A DNA stretch of 64,000 nucleotides from JAGQUL01 sp038212015 (lineage in GTDB: Bacteria; Actinomycetota; Thermoleophilia; Gaiellales; SKUG01), in the NCBI GenBank assembly GCA_038212015.1, contig JBBQUY010000002.1:1-64000 (forward strand), in the 5' to 3' direction. The notes beneath the pieces were generated by a model, which was not told the DNA's origin, did no database searches, and saw nothing but the letters and a program-made list of their open reading frames with translations. How positions within the stretch are numbered: the first letter of the stretch is position 1; every line of letters begins with the position of its first letter. Shown piece after piece: positions 33,782 through 41,840 of the stretch. Both the position numbers and the translations under genes were made by a program.

Positions 33782-34936
33782 ATGGCGCTCCACATCGGCG
33801 TGCTCGGGGAGACGCGGCCGGGCGAACATCGCGTGGCGCTCACCCCGGACGTGGTCGCACGACTCGTGAAGGCCGGTCACGACGTGGCGGTCCAGGCAGG
33901 CGCGGGAGCTGGCGCCGGCTGGAGCGACGACGCATTCCAGGAAGCGGGAGCGAGCGTCGCGGTCGACGCCGGCACGACGCTCGTCGGGCGCAACATGCTC
34001 GTCAAGGTCAACCCGCCCAACGATGTCGAGCTGTCCCATCTCGAGCCCGATGCAGTGGTGATCGCGATGCTCGACCCGCTCAACGACCAGCCCGGTATCG
34101 AGGCGATCGCCACCAAAGGCGTCACCGCGTTCGCGATGGAGCTCATCCCGCGCATCAGTCGTGCGCAGTCGATGGACGTGCTGTCGTCGATGGCGACGGT
34201 CGCGGGCTACCGCGCGGTGCTCATGGCGGCGCAGCGCCTGGACAAGTTCTTCCCGATGCTCATGACCGCGGCCGGCACGGTCGCGCCGGCGAAGGTCTTC
34301 GTGATCGGCGCGGGTGTCGCGGGCCTGCAGGCGATCGCCACCGCGCGCCGGCTGGGTGCGGTCGTCAGTGCCTACGACACGCGCGCGGTCGTGCGCGAGC
34401 AGGTCGAGAGCCTCGGCGCGAGCTTCCTCGACATCAGCGTGGGTGCAGATGCGGAAGCCGCCGGCGGCTACGCCCGCGAGCTGACGGATGCGGAGCAGCG
34501 AAAGCAGCGCGAGCTGATGGCAGATCACATCGTCGGCTGCGACGTGGTCATCACCACAGCCCTGGTGCCGGGCCGCCCCGCACCGGTGATCATCCCGACG
34601 ACCACCGTCGAGCGTATGCGCCCAGGATCGGTGATCGTCGACCTGGCCAGCCAGAACGGCGGCAACTGCGAGGTCTCCGAACACGGCCGCGACGTGGAAC
34701 ACGCCGGCGTTCACGTGCTCGGACCGGACAACCTGCCGGGCGGGATGCCGGTGCACGCGAGCCAGCTGTACGCGCGCAACGTGCAGAACCTGATCGAGCT
34801 GCTCGTCGAGGACGGGGAGCTGTCGCTGGATCGTGACGACGAGGTCATCGTCGGTACGCTCGCCACGCGCGGCGGCGAGATCGTCAACCCGATGCTGCGC
34901 GAACGCTGGCAGCTCGACACGGAGGTGGCAACGTGA
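33782..34936 (+). CDS. pntAA: NAD(P) transhydrogenase subunit alpha, part 1
   Basis: This is the NAD(H)-binding domain I of the proton-translocating transhydrogenase. The 384-residue product begins IGVLGETRPGEHRVALTPD and has FVIGAGVAGLQAIATARRLGA for NAD and VAGYRAVLMAAQ. It lacks the transmembrane helices found in single-chain PntA because these are on the next gene. GGAGG precedes the ATG. It overlaps pntAB by GTGA, forming a three-gene operon that uses proton motive force to reduce NADP+ with NADH. Confidence 0.95.
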   Translation: MALHIGVLGETRPGEHRVALTPDVVARLVKAGHDVAVQAGAGAGAGWSDDAFQEAGASVAVDAGTTLVGRNMLVKVNPPNDVELSHLEPDAVVIAMLDPLNDQPGIEAIATKGVTAFAMELIPRISRAQSMDVLSSMATVAGYRAVLMAAQRLDKFFPMLMTAAGTVAPAKVFVIGAGVAGLQAIATARRLGAVVSAYDTRAVVREQVESLGASFLDISVGADAEAAGGYARELTDAEQRKQRELMADHIVGCDVVITTALVPGRPAPVIIPTTTVERMRPGSVIVDLASQNGGNCEVSEHGRDVEHAGVHVLGPDNLPGGMPVHASQLYARNVQNLIELLVEDGELSLDRDDEVIVGTLATRGGEIVNPMLRERWQLDTEVAT

Positions 34937-35292
34937 GTGCGGAGCTCGTCGCCCAGATCACGGTCCTGGTGCTTGCCGCGTTCGTCGGCTTCGAGGTCAT
35001 CTCGAAGGTTCCGACGATGCTGCATACGCCGCTGATGTCAGCCACGAACGCGATCCACGGCGTGGTGCTCGTCGGCGCGCTGCTGGTGCTCGCGCACGAT
35101 CCGACTGACACGTACGTGCGCATCGTCGGATTCGTGGCGGTCGTGTTCGGCACGATGAACGTCGTCGGCGGCTTCGTCGTGACCGACCGCATGCTCGAGA
35201 TGTTCAAGCCGCGGCCGCTCGAGATCAACACCGGCGGGCTCGGCGAGGACGCCGACTCCGACGTCGGCGACACCGACGGAGGTGCGGCATGA
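34933..35292 (+). CDS. pntAB: NAD(P) transhydrogenase subunit alpha, part 2 (membrane)
   Basis: The 119-residue product has three transmembrane segments typical of PntAB (VLVLAAFVGFEVISKVP, IHGVVLVGALLVLAHD, VGFVAVVFGTMNVVGGFVV) and contributes to the proton channel. The family block VPTMLHTPLMSATNAIHG is clear. A 30-residue acidic tail (Asp/Gly-rich) is a small extension. Start and stop overlap the flanking genes by 4 bp each. Confidence 0.95.
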   Translation: MSAELVAQITVLVLAAFVGFEVISKVPTMLHTPLMSATNAIHGVVLVGALLVLAHDPTDTYVRIVGFVAVVFGTMNVVGGFVVTDRMLEMFKPRPLEINTGGLGEDADSDVGDTDGGAA

Positions 35293-36695
35293 ACCTGCAT
35301 GATCCGCAGCTCATCGACATGCTCTACCTGCTCGCCGCGGCGCTGTTCATCATCGGGCTGCGCCGGCTCGGATCGCCGCGTACCGCGCGGTCGGGCAACA
35401 CGGTCGCGGGCGTGGGCATGGCGATCGGCCTCGGCGCGACGCTGCTCATCGACGGCTTCAGGTTCGACGGCGTCGGATTCGTGCTCATCGTCGTGGGCGT
35501 GCTGATCGGCACCGTCGCGGGCGTGGTCTCCGCGCGCTCGGTGAAGATGACCGCGATGCCGCAGATGGTGGCGTTCTTCAATGGCCTCGGCGGCGGCTGC
35601 GTCGCCCTCATCTCGATGGCCGAGTACCAGACGTTCCTGGACGGCCATGGCGATCCGTCGACGACGACACTCGTCGGCATCGCGGTGGGATCGCTCATCG
35701 GTGCGATCAGCTTCACGGGCAGCGTGATCGCGTTCGCGAAGCTGCAGGAGCTGCTGAGTGGTCGTCCGATCACGTGGCCGCTGCAGCGCACCGGCAACGC
35801 GATCCTGCTCGCGATCTCGGCGGGCCTCGGTGCGTGGATCGTGGCGGGCGCCGAACGCGGTGAGGTGATGCTCGTGCTCGTGCTGGTGGCGGCGGTGCTC
35901 GGCGTGTGCGTCGTGCTGCCGATCGGCGGCGCGGACATGCCCGTCATCATCTCGCTGCTCAACTCGCTCACCGGCTTGGCGGCATGTGCGGCGGGATTCG
36001 CGCTCGGCAACACGCTGCTGATCGTGGCCGGCATCATCGTCGGCGCATCCGGCTTCCTGCTCACCAAGATGATGGGCGAGGCGATGAACCGCACGATCGC
36101 GAGCGTGCTGTTCGGTGCGTTCGGCGGCGGCGGTGGCCAGGCTGGGGGCGCGCTCACGCAGGGCACCGTTCGAGCTGCCGGCGCCGAAGACGTCGCGATC
36201 ATGCTCGCCTACTCGCGCCGCGTGGTGATCGTGCCGGGATATGGGCTCGCGGTCGCGCAGGCGCAGCACACGGTGCGCGAGCTGTCGGATCTGCTCGAGT
36301 CCAAGGGCGTGCACGTCACGTATGGCATCCATCCGGTCGCCGGGCGCATGCCGGGCCACATGAACGTGCTGCTCGCGGAGGCGAACGTGCCGTACGAGCA
36401 GCTCAAGGAGATGGACGAGGTCAATCCCGAGTTCAAGCAGACCGACGTCGTGCTCGTGATCGGTGCCAACGACGTCGTGAACCCGAGCGCCAAGACCGAG
36501 CCCGGCAGCCCGCTGTTCGGCATGCCCGTGCTCAACGTCGAGGAAGCGAAGGCCGTCGTCGTCATGAAGCGCGGCATGAGCACCGGGTTCGCCGGCGTCG
36601 ACAACCCGCTCTTCGTCGCGCCCAACACGCAGATGCTGTTCGGCGACGCGAAGGCGTCGCTGTCGGAGCTGGTGACGGCGGTCGGGGCGGTGTAG
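35289..36695 (+). CDS. pntB: NAD(P) transhydrogenase subunit beta
   Basis: The 468-residue product has about nine transmembrane helices followed by the NADP(H)-binding domain III with VIVPGYGLAVAQAQ, GIHPVAGRMPGHMNVLLAEA, VVLVIGANDVVNPSA and the C-terminal MLFGDAKASLSELVTAV. It completes the transhydrogenase. A 22-bp piece of its 3' end recurs at 37270-37291. Confidence 0.96.
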   Translation: MNLHDPQLIDMLYLLAAALFIIGLRRLGSPRTARSGNTVAGVGMAIGLGATLLIDGFRFDGVGFVLIVVGVLIGTVAGVVSARSVKMTAMPQMVAFFNGLGGGCVALISMAEYQTFLDGHGDPSTTTLVGIAVGSLIGAISFTGSVIAFAKLQELLSGRPITWPLQRTGNAILLAISAGLGAWIVAGAERGEVMLVLVLVAAVLGVCVVLPIGGADMPVIISLLNSLTGLAACAAGFALGNTLLIVAGIIVGASGFLLTKMMGEAMNRTIASVLFGAFGGGGGQAGGALTQGTVRAAGAEDVAIMLAYSRRVVIVPGYGLAVAQAQHTVRELSDLLESKGVHVTYGIHPVAGRMPGHMNVLLAEANVPYEQLKEMDEVNPEFKQTDVVLVIGANDVVNPSAKTEPGSPLFGMPVLNVEEAKAVVVMKRGMSTGFAGVDNPLFVAPNTQMLFGDAKASLSELVTAVGAV

Positions 36696-36715
36696 TGCCG
36701 CCGCAAGGGGATGTC

Positions 36716-37222
36716 ATGTTCAAGGTCAATTGGTCCAATGCGCGTCATCGTGGCGAACCGGCGTTACTCTTTCGCCCCGTTCAGCACGTTCCCGCGAGGG
36801 TCTGGTACGACGTCATCGATGCGGTGTTCGCAACCCGACCTGATGAGCTGCTTGCCGAAGGCGAGGAAGATGACGACGCCCCGGCCGGGGGTGACGTATC
36901 GACCTCCAGTACCCAAGCATTCTTCATCAGGTTGCGAGCGACCGAGAATCCAGACGATGTCGTTTCGCGGATCGAGTCGAGTCGGCCGGACGTTTCATTC
37001 GTATTCACCGACGAACGCTGGGGGCCGGAGCCGGACAGCGGTTCGATCTCAGTGAAATGGAGCGTGAGCGATCCGCTGGAACTGGAACAGGAAGTACGGT
37101 TCTCCACCGATGTGGTGAGCGAGCCGAGCATCGACAAGAGCGAGGCCCATGAGATCCTCATGGTGGCCGGACGTCGGATGTGGGGTGACAGGCTGGTCAG
37201 GCGGCCGGGGTGGGTGGACTGA
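36716..37222 (+). CDS. Hypothetical protein, possibly acquired
   Basis: The 168-residue product has no recognised domain. It is acidic in the middle (LAEGEEDDDAPAGGDVS), with a beta-rich second half (FVFTDERWG, SISVKWSVSDP). AAGGGG lies six bases before the ATG. Codon use looks less GC-biased than its neighbours. Its last eight codons are read from the antisense of a DUF455 gene remnant, which supplies the stop codon. It lies between pntB and a duplication scar, so it may have arrived with that rearrangement. Confidence 0.65.
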   Translation: MFKVNWSNARHRGEPALLFRPVQHVPARVWYDVIDAVFATRPDELLAEGEEDDDAPAGGDVSTSSTQAFFIRLRATENPDDVVSRIESSRPDVSFVFTDERWGPEPDSGSISVKWSVSDPLELEQEVRFSTDVVSEPSIDKSEAHEILMVAGRRMWGDRLVRRPGWVD

Positions 37223-37291
37223 CCGGCTGGCCCGTGCGGTCGAGTCCTTCGCGGAGTTCACAGATAATCTTCGGCGACGCGAAGGCGTCGC
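37197..37291 (-). pseudogene. Remnant: DUF455 gene tail joined to a pntB tail fragment
   Basis: 37197-37258 matches the 3' end of the DUF455 gene at 40361-40422; the minus strand encodes ELREGLDRTGQPVSPPTPAA, against ELREGLDRTGQPVNPPTPAG in the intact gene. Directly after it, 37270-37291 is a 22-bp exact copy of pntB 36639-36660, with weaker similarity a few bases further upstream. The order (DUF455 tail, then pntB tail) is what the junction of a tandem duplication would leave. Confidence 0.7.
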
Positions 37292-37411
37292 GGATCTTGT
37301 GCGCGGCGGCGCTGCGAGTCGCACGGGCGGCAACGGCAGCGACGACGTTGTGGAGTTCGACGCCGGGACTACCGTAGAAGCTGCTTCCTCTCGGAACCGC
37401 CAACAGGCCCA

Positions 37412-37442
37412 CGCCGGTCTACCGGCGCGAATGTCGCGCCGG
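37412..37442 (+). promoter_or_regulatory. Two mutually exclusive hairpins before a 24-codon ORF
   Basis: CGCCGGT (37412-37418) can pair with ACCGGCG (37421-37427), while CCGGCGCG (37422-37429) can pair with CGCGCCGG (37435-37442). The two stems share bases, so only one can form. The ORF ribosome binding site starts 11 bp later. The layout resembles an attenuator or translational switch. Confidence 0.45.
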
Positions 37443-37469
37443 GCGTTGACGGGAAGGAGGTGAGGGCCG

Positions 37470-37544
37470 ATGGATCCGTTTTCGCGGATCTGCGTTCTGC
37501 TCGTGCTCGTAGCATTCGTGCTGCTCGCGGCAGGTAGGGCGTAG
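37470..37544 (+). CDS. 24-residue hydrophobic peptide ORF
   Basis: The ORF encodes 24 residues: MDPFSRI, then one hydrophobic Val/Leu/Ala-rich helix, ending AAGRA. It is preceded by AAGGAGGTGA, a ten-base match to the 16S rRNA anti-Shine-Dalgarno sequence, nine bases before the ATG. This is the best such site in the window. A single-helix micro-peptide, a small toxin or a leader peptide are all possible. It sits in a rearranged region with competing hairpins upstream and an inverted repeat downstream. Confidence 0.55.
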   Translation: MDPFSRICVLLVLVAFVLLAAGRA

Positions 37545-37560
37545 CTCTGAACCCAGACGG

Positions 37561-37590
37561 CCTCGAGGGAACTTGGCGGTGAACTCGAGG
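37561..37590 (+). terminator. Inverted repeat after the 24-codon ORF
   Basis: CCTCGAG (37561-37567) and CTCGAGG (37584-37590) form a 7-bp stem around 16 nt, 17 bp after the stop codon. No U tract follows. It may end or protect the short transcript. Confidence 0.35.
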
Positions 37591-37717
37591 TCGTCGTATG
37601 ACTACCGTACCCCATCGGTCAGACCCGGCAACGCCTTGAGCACGGCGGTCGGGGCCGTCTGAGCCAACGGGTGCCGACGTCGGTACGAAATGGCGCGCGG
37701 GGGTAGGAGCGGTCGGA

Positions 37718-38290
37718 ATGTCCGAAGCGCGTCTCCGTCATCTCATCCAGCCATTTCTGCTGCTGCTCGCGTGCTTCGTCGCGCAGGGCGCGTGGTGGTT
37801 GATGACCGTGCTCGCCGTCGCCGCAACGCTCGCGTTCATCGTCGACGATGCGGCCACGGAATCACGCAGTCTCGTCGACGTGCTGCTGGACGGCTCGTTC
37901 GACGTCGGCGGCGTGTCCGGATCGGTGCTGCAATGGGTGCTCGTGGTCACCGTCGTCGGGGGCCTGCTGCTGCTGGCGGGGACGTTCGTGGTTCCGATCC
38001 TGCTGCGGATCTTCGTACGGGTGATCTGTGGCGCGCGCATCAGCTACGCGTGGGCGCTCATCGCGAACCTCGCGAGCTGGATCCTGCTGATCGCACTGAC
38101 GGCGCTGCTGTGGGCGATCCCGGGGACGCAGCCGCTGGCGATCTTCGTGACCTGGATCGGATCGAGCCTCGTCACCGCGATGCTGCTCTATCCGCACATG
38201 CGCGTCAGGCAGCGTGCCGACGTGATCGAGCCGGCCTCGGAGCCGCACCAGCTTTCCACCGACACCGACATCGAACGAAAGGCAACCTGA
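37718..38290 (+). CDS. Multi-span membrane protein upstream of flotillin
   Basis: The 190-residue product has about five hydrophobic segments: FLLLLACFVAQGAWWLMTVLA, VLQWVLVVTVVGGLLLLAG, FVVPILLRIFVRVI, WALIANLASWILLIALTALL and LAIFVTWIGSSLVTAMLLY. It has a polar C-terminus (ASEPHQLSTDTDIERKAT). GGAG lies upstream of the ATG. It ends 1 bp before the flotillin GTG, so the two form an operon. It lacks an NfeD-like soluble domain. It probably works with the flotillin in membrane organisation. Confidence 0.8.
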   Translation: MSEARLRHLIQPFLLLLACFVAQGAWWLMTVLAVAATLAFIVDDAATESRSLVDVLLDGSFDVGGVSGSVLQWVLVVTVVGGLLLLAGTFVVPILLRIFVRVICGARISYAWALIANLASWILLIALTALLWAIPGTQPLAIFVTWIGSSLVTAMLLYPHMRVRQRADVIEPASEPHQLSTDTDIERKAT

Positions 38291-38291
38291 C

Positions 38292-40334
38292 GTGGTCGTA
38301 CTCACCTTCATCGCCGTGGCGATCCTCGCTGCGCTCCTGATCGGCATGGTGACCTGGCGCGCGCTGTATCGCGTTCCCGCAGCCGACGAGGCGCTCGTCA
38401 TTACCGGAGCAGGAGCCCATCCGACCAAGGAATTCCGGGCCAAGCTCGAAGCGGAGCGAGCGGCAAAGGCGCAGCTTTCCGACTCGGAGGACCTGATCGC
38501 GATCGAAGCTGCGCGGATCGTGGATCCTGTCGAGCTGGACCCCGAGTTCAAGATCGTCGTCGGCAAGGGAGTCGTGCTGCGCCCCGGGCAGCGGATGGTG
38601 CGCATGAGCCTCGCGTCCGAGAGCGCCGCGATCTCGATCGCCAACGTGCCGACCGTGCAGGGCATGACGATCGGCGTCGATGCGGTCGTCATCTACAAGG
38701 TGGGTGACAACCCGTCGATGATCGCGCGCGCGGCGCGGCGATTCTCGAGCAACAAGGTCTGGACCGAGATGGTCAAGGACGTGCTCGAAGGACACCTTCG
38801 CGCGGTAGTCGGCACGATGTCACTCAAGGACATCTGGCAGAACCGCGAGCAGCTCGCAACGACCGTCTCGCAGGCATGCGGCCACGACCTCTCGCGGCTC
38901 GGTCTGCACATCGACAGCTTCGGCGTGAAGCACATCGACGATTCGTCCGGATACATCGACAACATCGGTGCGGAGGAGAAGGCGACCGCGGAACGTGACG
39001 CCAAGATCGCTCGTGCCAACGCGCTGCGCGAGTCGGCGCAGGCCGAGGCACAGGCGGCGGCGCTCACGTCCGAGGCGCAGGCGGAATCCGAGATTCGCCA
39101 GGCCGAGGTGCGAGCCAACGCCGAGCGTGCGGCTGCGACCGCTGCACAGGCCGGCCCGCTCGCCGAGGCCAAGGCCAGGCAGGCGGTCATCGAGGAGGAG
39201 ACGCGCAACGCGGCGCTCGGCGCGCAGCTGAAGGAGCAGGAGCTGCAGGCAACCGTCTACAAGGAAGCCGACGCCCAGAAGTACCGCACCGTCAAGGAAG
39301 CGGAGGCTGCGCGGGAGAGCTCGATCGCGCGCGCCGAAGCCGAAGCTGCGTCGGTGCAGCGTGCGGCTGAAGCCGCAGCCAACGCCACGCGCCTGAGTGC
39401 GGAGGCCGAGGCGCAGGGCATGCGCATGCGCGCCGAGGCCGAACAGGCCCAGGGCGAGGCCCAGGCAGCAGCCGAGAAGGCGAAGGGCCTTGCCGCTGCC
39501 GAGGTCGTGCGGCAGACCGGTCTGTCGGAGGCGGAGGTCGTGCGCCAGCACGGTCTGGCCGAGGCCGACGCGGTCCAGGCCCAGGGTGACGCGCTCGCGT
39601 CCAACCAGGAGCCGATGATCCGCAAGGCGCTCGTCGACAGCCTGCCGATGGTCGTGGCGGCGAACTCCGAGGCCTACAGCCGGGTCGGTTCGCTGACGGT
39701 GCTCGACGGCATGGACGGCATCGGCGACGGGCTCTCCAAGACGATGGCCGGTGCGATGGCGTTCATCCCGCAGGTGATGAGCGCCGTGCGCGGCGGCGGC
39801 GATGACGGAGGCGCCGACGGCGGCGGCTGGGGCGTGCTGCCTCCGTCACCGGCTCCCGGCGGCGGCGGCCCGGGGGCGGGCTCACCACGGGCTGGTGACT
39901 CGTCCGGTCCGGGCTCCGGAACTGCGCCGGTCACCGCGCCGACGGGGACGGTTCCGCCGCGAGGCGCGACCTCGGATGCGACGTCGACGACGCTGCGTGC
40001 GGACGTGCGCTCGGGCTTCGACGAGGCACTTGCGCGCACGCGCGAAGGAATCGACGATGCAACTGCGAGGTCACAGGCCCAGCGCGATCGCATCGCGGCG
40101 GCTCGTCGCGTGGAGGATCCCGCAGCGCTGGCGCGTCAGGCCGCGGCGACGGGCACGGCCGTGTTCGTAGACGCCGAAAAGCTGGCTGACGAGGCAGTGG
40201 ATGCCGGTGGCGAGCTGTTCGACCGCGGCATCGATCTGGTCGACGGCGGACTCGATGCAACGGAAGCCGCGATCGACCGGGCCGAACGCATCGCCGATCG
40301 AGTCGGCAACCTGCGCGGACGATTCAGGAAGTGA
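38292..40334 (+). CDS. Flotillin-like SPFH domain protein
   Basis: The 680-residue product has an N-terminal membrane helix (FIAVAILAALLIGMVTW), then an SPFH domain (residues ~35-220, with RVPAADEALVITGAG and VLEGHLRAVVGTM) and a long Ala/Glu/Arg coiled coil (220-430, many AEA repeats). A Gly/Pro/Ser-rich linker (~500-580) and a second C-terminal helical region follow. Bacterial flotillins scaffold membrane microdomains. The protein is about 170 residues longer than FloT because of the disordered linker and C-terminal helices. GTG start; coupled to the upstream membrane protein. Confidence 0.88.
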   Translation: MVVLTFIAVAILAALLIGMVTWRALYRVPAADEALVITGAGAHPTKEFRAKLEAERAAKAQLSDSEDLIAIEAARIVDPVELDPEFKIVVGKGVVLRPGQRMVRMSLASESAAISIANVPTVQGMTIGVDAVVIYKVGDNPSMIARAARRFSSNKVWTEMVKDVLEGHLRAVVGTMSLKDIWQNREQLATTVSQACGHDLSRLGLHIDSFGVKHIDDSSGYIDNIGAEEKATAERDAKIARANALRESAQAEAQAAALTSEAQAESEIRQAEVRANAERAAATAAQAGPLAEAKARQAVIEEETRNAALGAQLKEQELQATVYKEADAQKYRTVKEAEAARESSIARAEAEAASVQRAAEAAANATRLSAEAEAQGMRMRAEAEQAQGEAQAAAEKAKGLAAAEVVRQTGLSEAEVVRQHGLAEADAVQAQGDALASNQEPMIRKALVDSLPMVVAANSEAYSRVGSLTVLDGMDGIGDGLSKTMAGAMAFIPQVMSAVRGGGDDGGADGGGWGVLPPSPAPGGGGPGAGSPRAGDSSGPGSGTAPVTAPTGTVPPRGATSDATSTTLRADVRSGFDEALARTREGIDDATARSQAQRDRIAAARRVEDPAALARQAAATGTAVFVDAEKLADEAVDAGGELFDRGIDLVDGGLDATEAAIDRAERIADRVGNLRGRFRK

Positions 40335-40360
40335 CGTCGTTCGTCGGGAGATGCAGGTGA

Positions 40361-41566
40361 TCAGCCCGCTGGTGTGGGTGGATTGACCGGCTGGCCCGTG
40401 CGATCGAGTCCCTCGCGGAGCTCCTTCATCTTCTCGCGGTAGGCAGCGGGATCGCCGCCGAGCAGGTGGGTGCCCCAGCGCACGCCGTTGTGCACGTGCG
40501 GCACCTCGTCGGCGAGCAGGTAGTCGAAGACCTTGGCGACGTTGTGGTGGCCGAGGTCGAGCAGTACCTGGCGGCGATGCGAGTGGCGCCACATGGCTTT
40601 CTGCTCGCTCGTGCCATTGAACAGCAGCAGCCGGCCGACGAGGTCGTAGGCGTAGATCGACTTGAAGTAGTCGAAGCCGATCTCGTAGTCACCCCACGTG
40701 CAGCCGAGCTCGGTCTTCATGAGCACTTCGTGCACGCGGGCGTGGCGCAGCTCGTCCCAGGTCTGGCGAGCCATGTCGACATGGAAGTCCCACGGCATCT
40801 CGGGATGCTCGTGCGAGTTGCGCGCCATCAGTTCGGCGGCGCACAGCTCCGCGTCCATGAGGCCGTGGAAGAAGTGGCGCATCTCCTCGGGCTCGGTCGG
40901 CACGTGGTTTTCGTCGCCGTTGACGTAGAGTTCCTCGCCCAGGAACGGGTCGCCGTCGAGCGTGACGTTCACGAACTCGTCGCGCGCGGGCTCGTCCAGG
41001 CGCGGCAGGATCTGCAGGTCGCGGGTCTCGCGCTTGCGGATCTCGAGCGCGCCGAGGTCCTCGGTGAACGGCTCCTCGGGCGTGATGCTCCAGAACTGGT
41101 TGGCGCGCGCGACGTGCGCGAGCTGGCGCTTGAGCAGGTGCTCGAGCACGATCTGGGAGACCTCGTCGGTGATCGGATCGACCGCGTCCAGGTGGATCTC
41201 GAGCGCCGTGATGAGTGCCGGCTTGAGCTGGCCGTAGATCACCTGCGCGAGCTCGGCAGGAGAGGACGCGGTCGCGAGCCGGTCGAGCTGCGCGGCGAGC
41301 TCGTCGCTCGGGGCACCTGGCCAGTCCTCGTTCGCGCGCAATTCGTAGATGCGGCGGCGGACCTTGGTCTGGCCGCGGGCGTCGTCGTGCAGATCCTCGC
41401 CGAGCACATACTTGGCGTGGAACGACGGCTCGAGCGGCAGCCAGCCGTTGCTCCAGTGGATGACCTCGCGCAGCACGTGGAAGTAGTTGCTGAAGCGGGT
41501 CGCGTTGTCGTCGACCGGCAGGCCGAGCTTGAGCGGATTGGGATCGTCGAACGGAATGATCGGCAT
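40361..41566 (-). CDS. DUF455 ferritin-like protein
   Basis: The 401-residue product fits the DUF455 ferritin-like family: MDAELCAAELMARNSHEHPEMPWDF, ARQTWDELRHARVHE and LLLADEVPHVHNG-type segments carry the Glu/His pattern of a di-metal four-helix bundle. Such proteins may be oxidases or hydroxylases; no substrate is known. The ATG at 41566 is chosen because the frame upstream to 41797 is shadow. It converges with the flotillin. A copy of its last ~20 codons lies at 37197-37258. Confidence 0.85.
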   Translation of the reverse strand: MPIIPFDDPNPLKLGLPVDDNATRFSNYFHVLREVIHWSNGWLPLEPSFHAKYVLGEDLHDDARGQTKVRRRIYELRANEDWPGAPSDELAAQLDRLATASSPAELAQVIYGQLKPALITALEIHLDAVDPITDEVSQIVLEHLLKRQLAHVARANQFWSITPEEPFTEDLGALEIRKRETRDLQILPRLDEPARDEFVNVTLDGDPFLGEELYVNGDENHVPTEPEEMRHFFHGLMDAELCAAELMARNSHEHPEMPWDFHVDMARQTWDELRHARVHEVLMKTELGCTWGDYEIGFDYFKSIYAYDLVGRLLLFNGTSEQKAMWRHSHRRQVLLDLGHHNVAKVFDYLLADEVPHVHNGVRWGTHLLGGDPAAYREKMKELREGLDRTGQPVNPPTPAG

Positions 41567-41840
41567 GGAAGCGATTCTAGCGACGAACGGGTGCGGTCGA
41601 CTTCGGTTTTTCCGCATACGGGAGCTGATCGTGGATCGTTGTGCCACCTGGTCCATGATCGCGCTCTGTTCGGTGCACATCGTGGACCGAGTGGCGGCTG
41701 CTGGCGCACTGCGTCCAGGATCACGCCCAGAACGAGCACGATCGTGGGCGCAGTCCACCCGCGGAACCTGAAACGGGCTGGCCCGGCGCTTCGACATTCA
41801 GGTATGCGCGGCTGGGGACGCTGCGTGGGGGACCAGGGGG

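Noticed and set aside
37149..37463. A 104-residue plus-strand frame across the duplication scar
   Set aside because: It overlaps the 36716 gene end and the remnants, has no ribosome binding site, and is Arg-rich like a shadow frame.
37470..37544. KdpF-like peptide
   Set aside because: The 24-residue helix resembles KdpF in size, but no kdpA follows.
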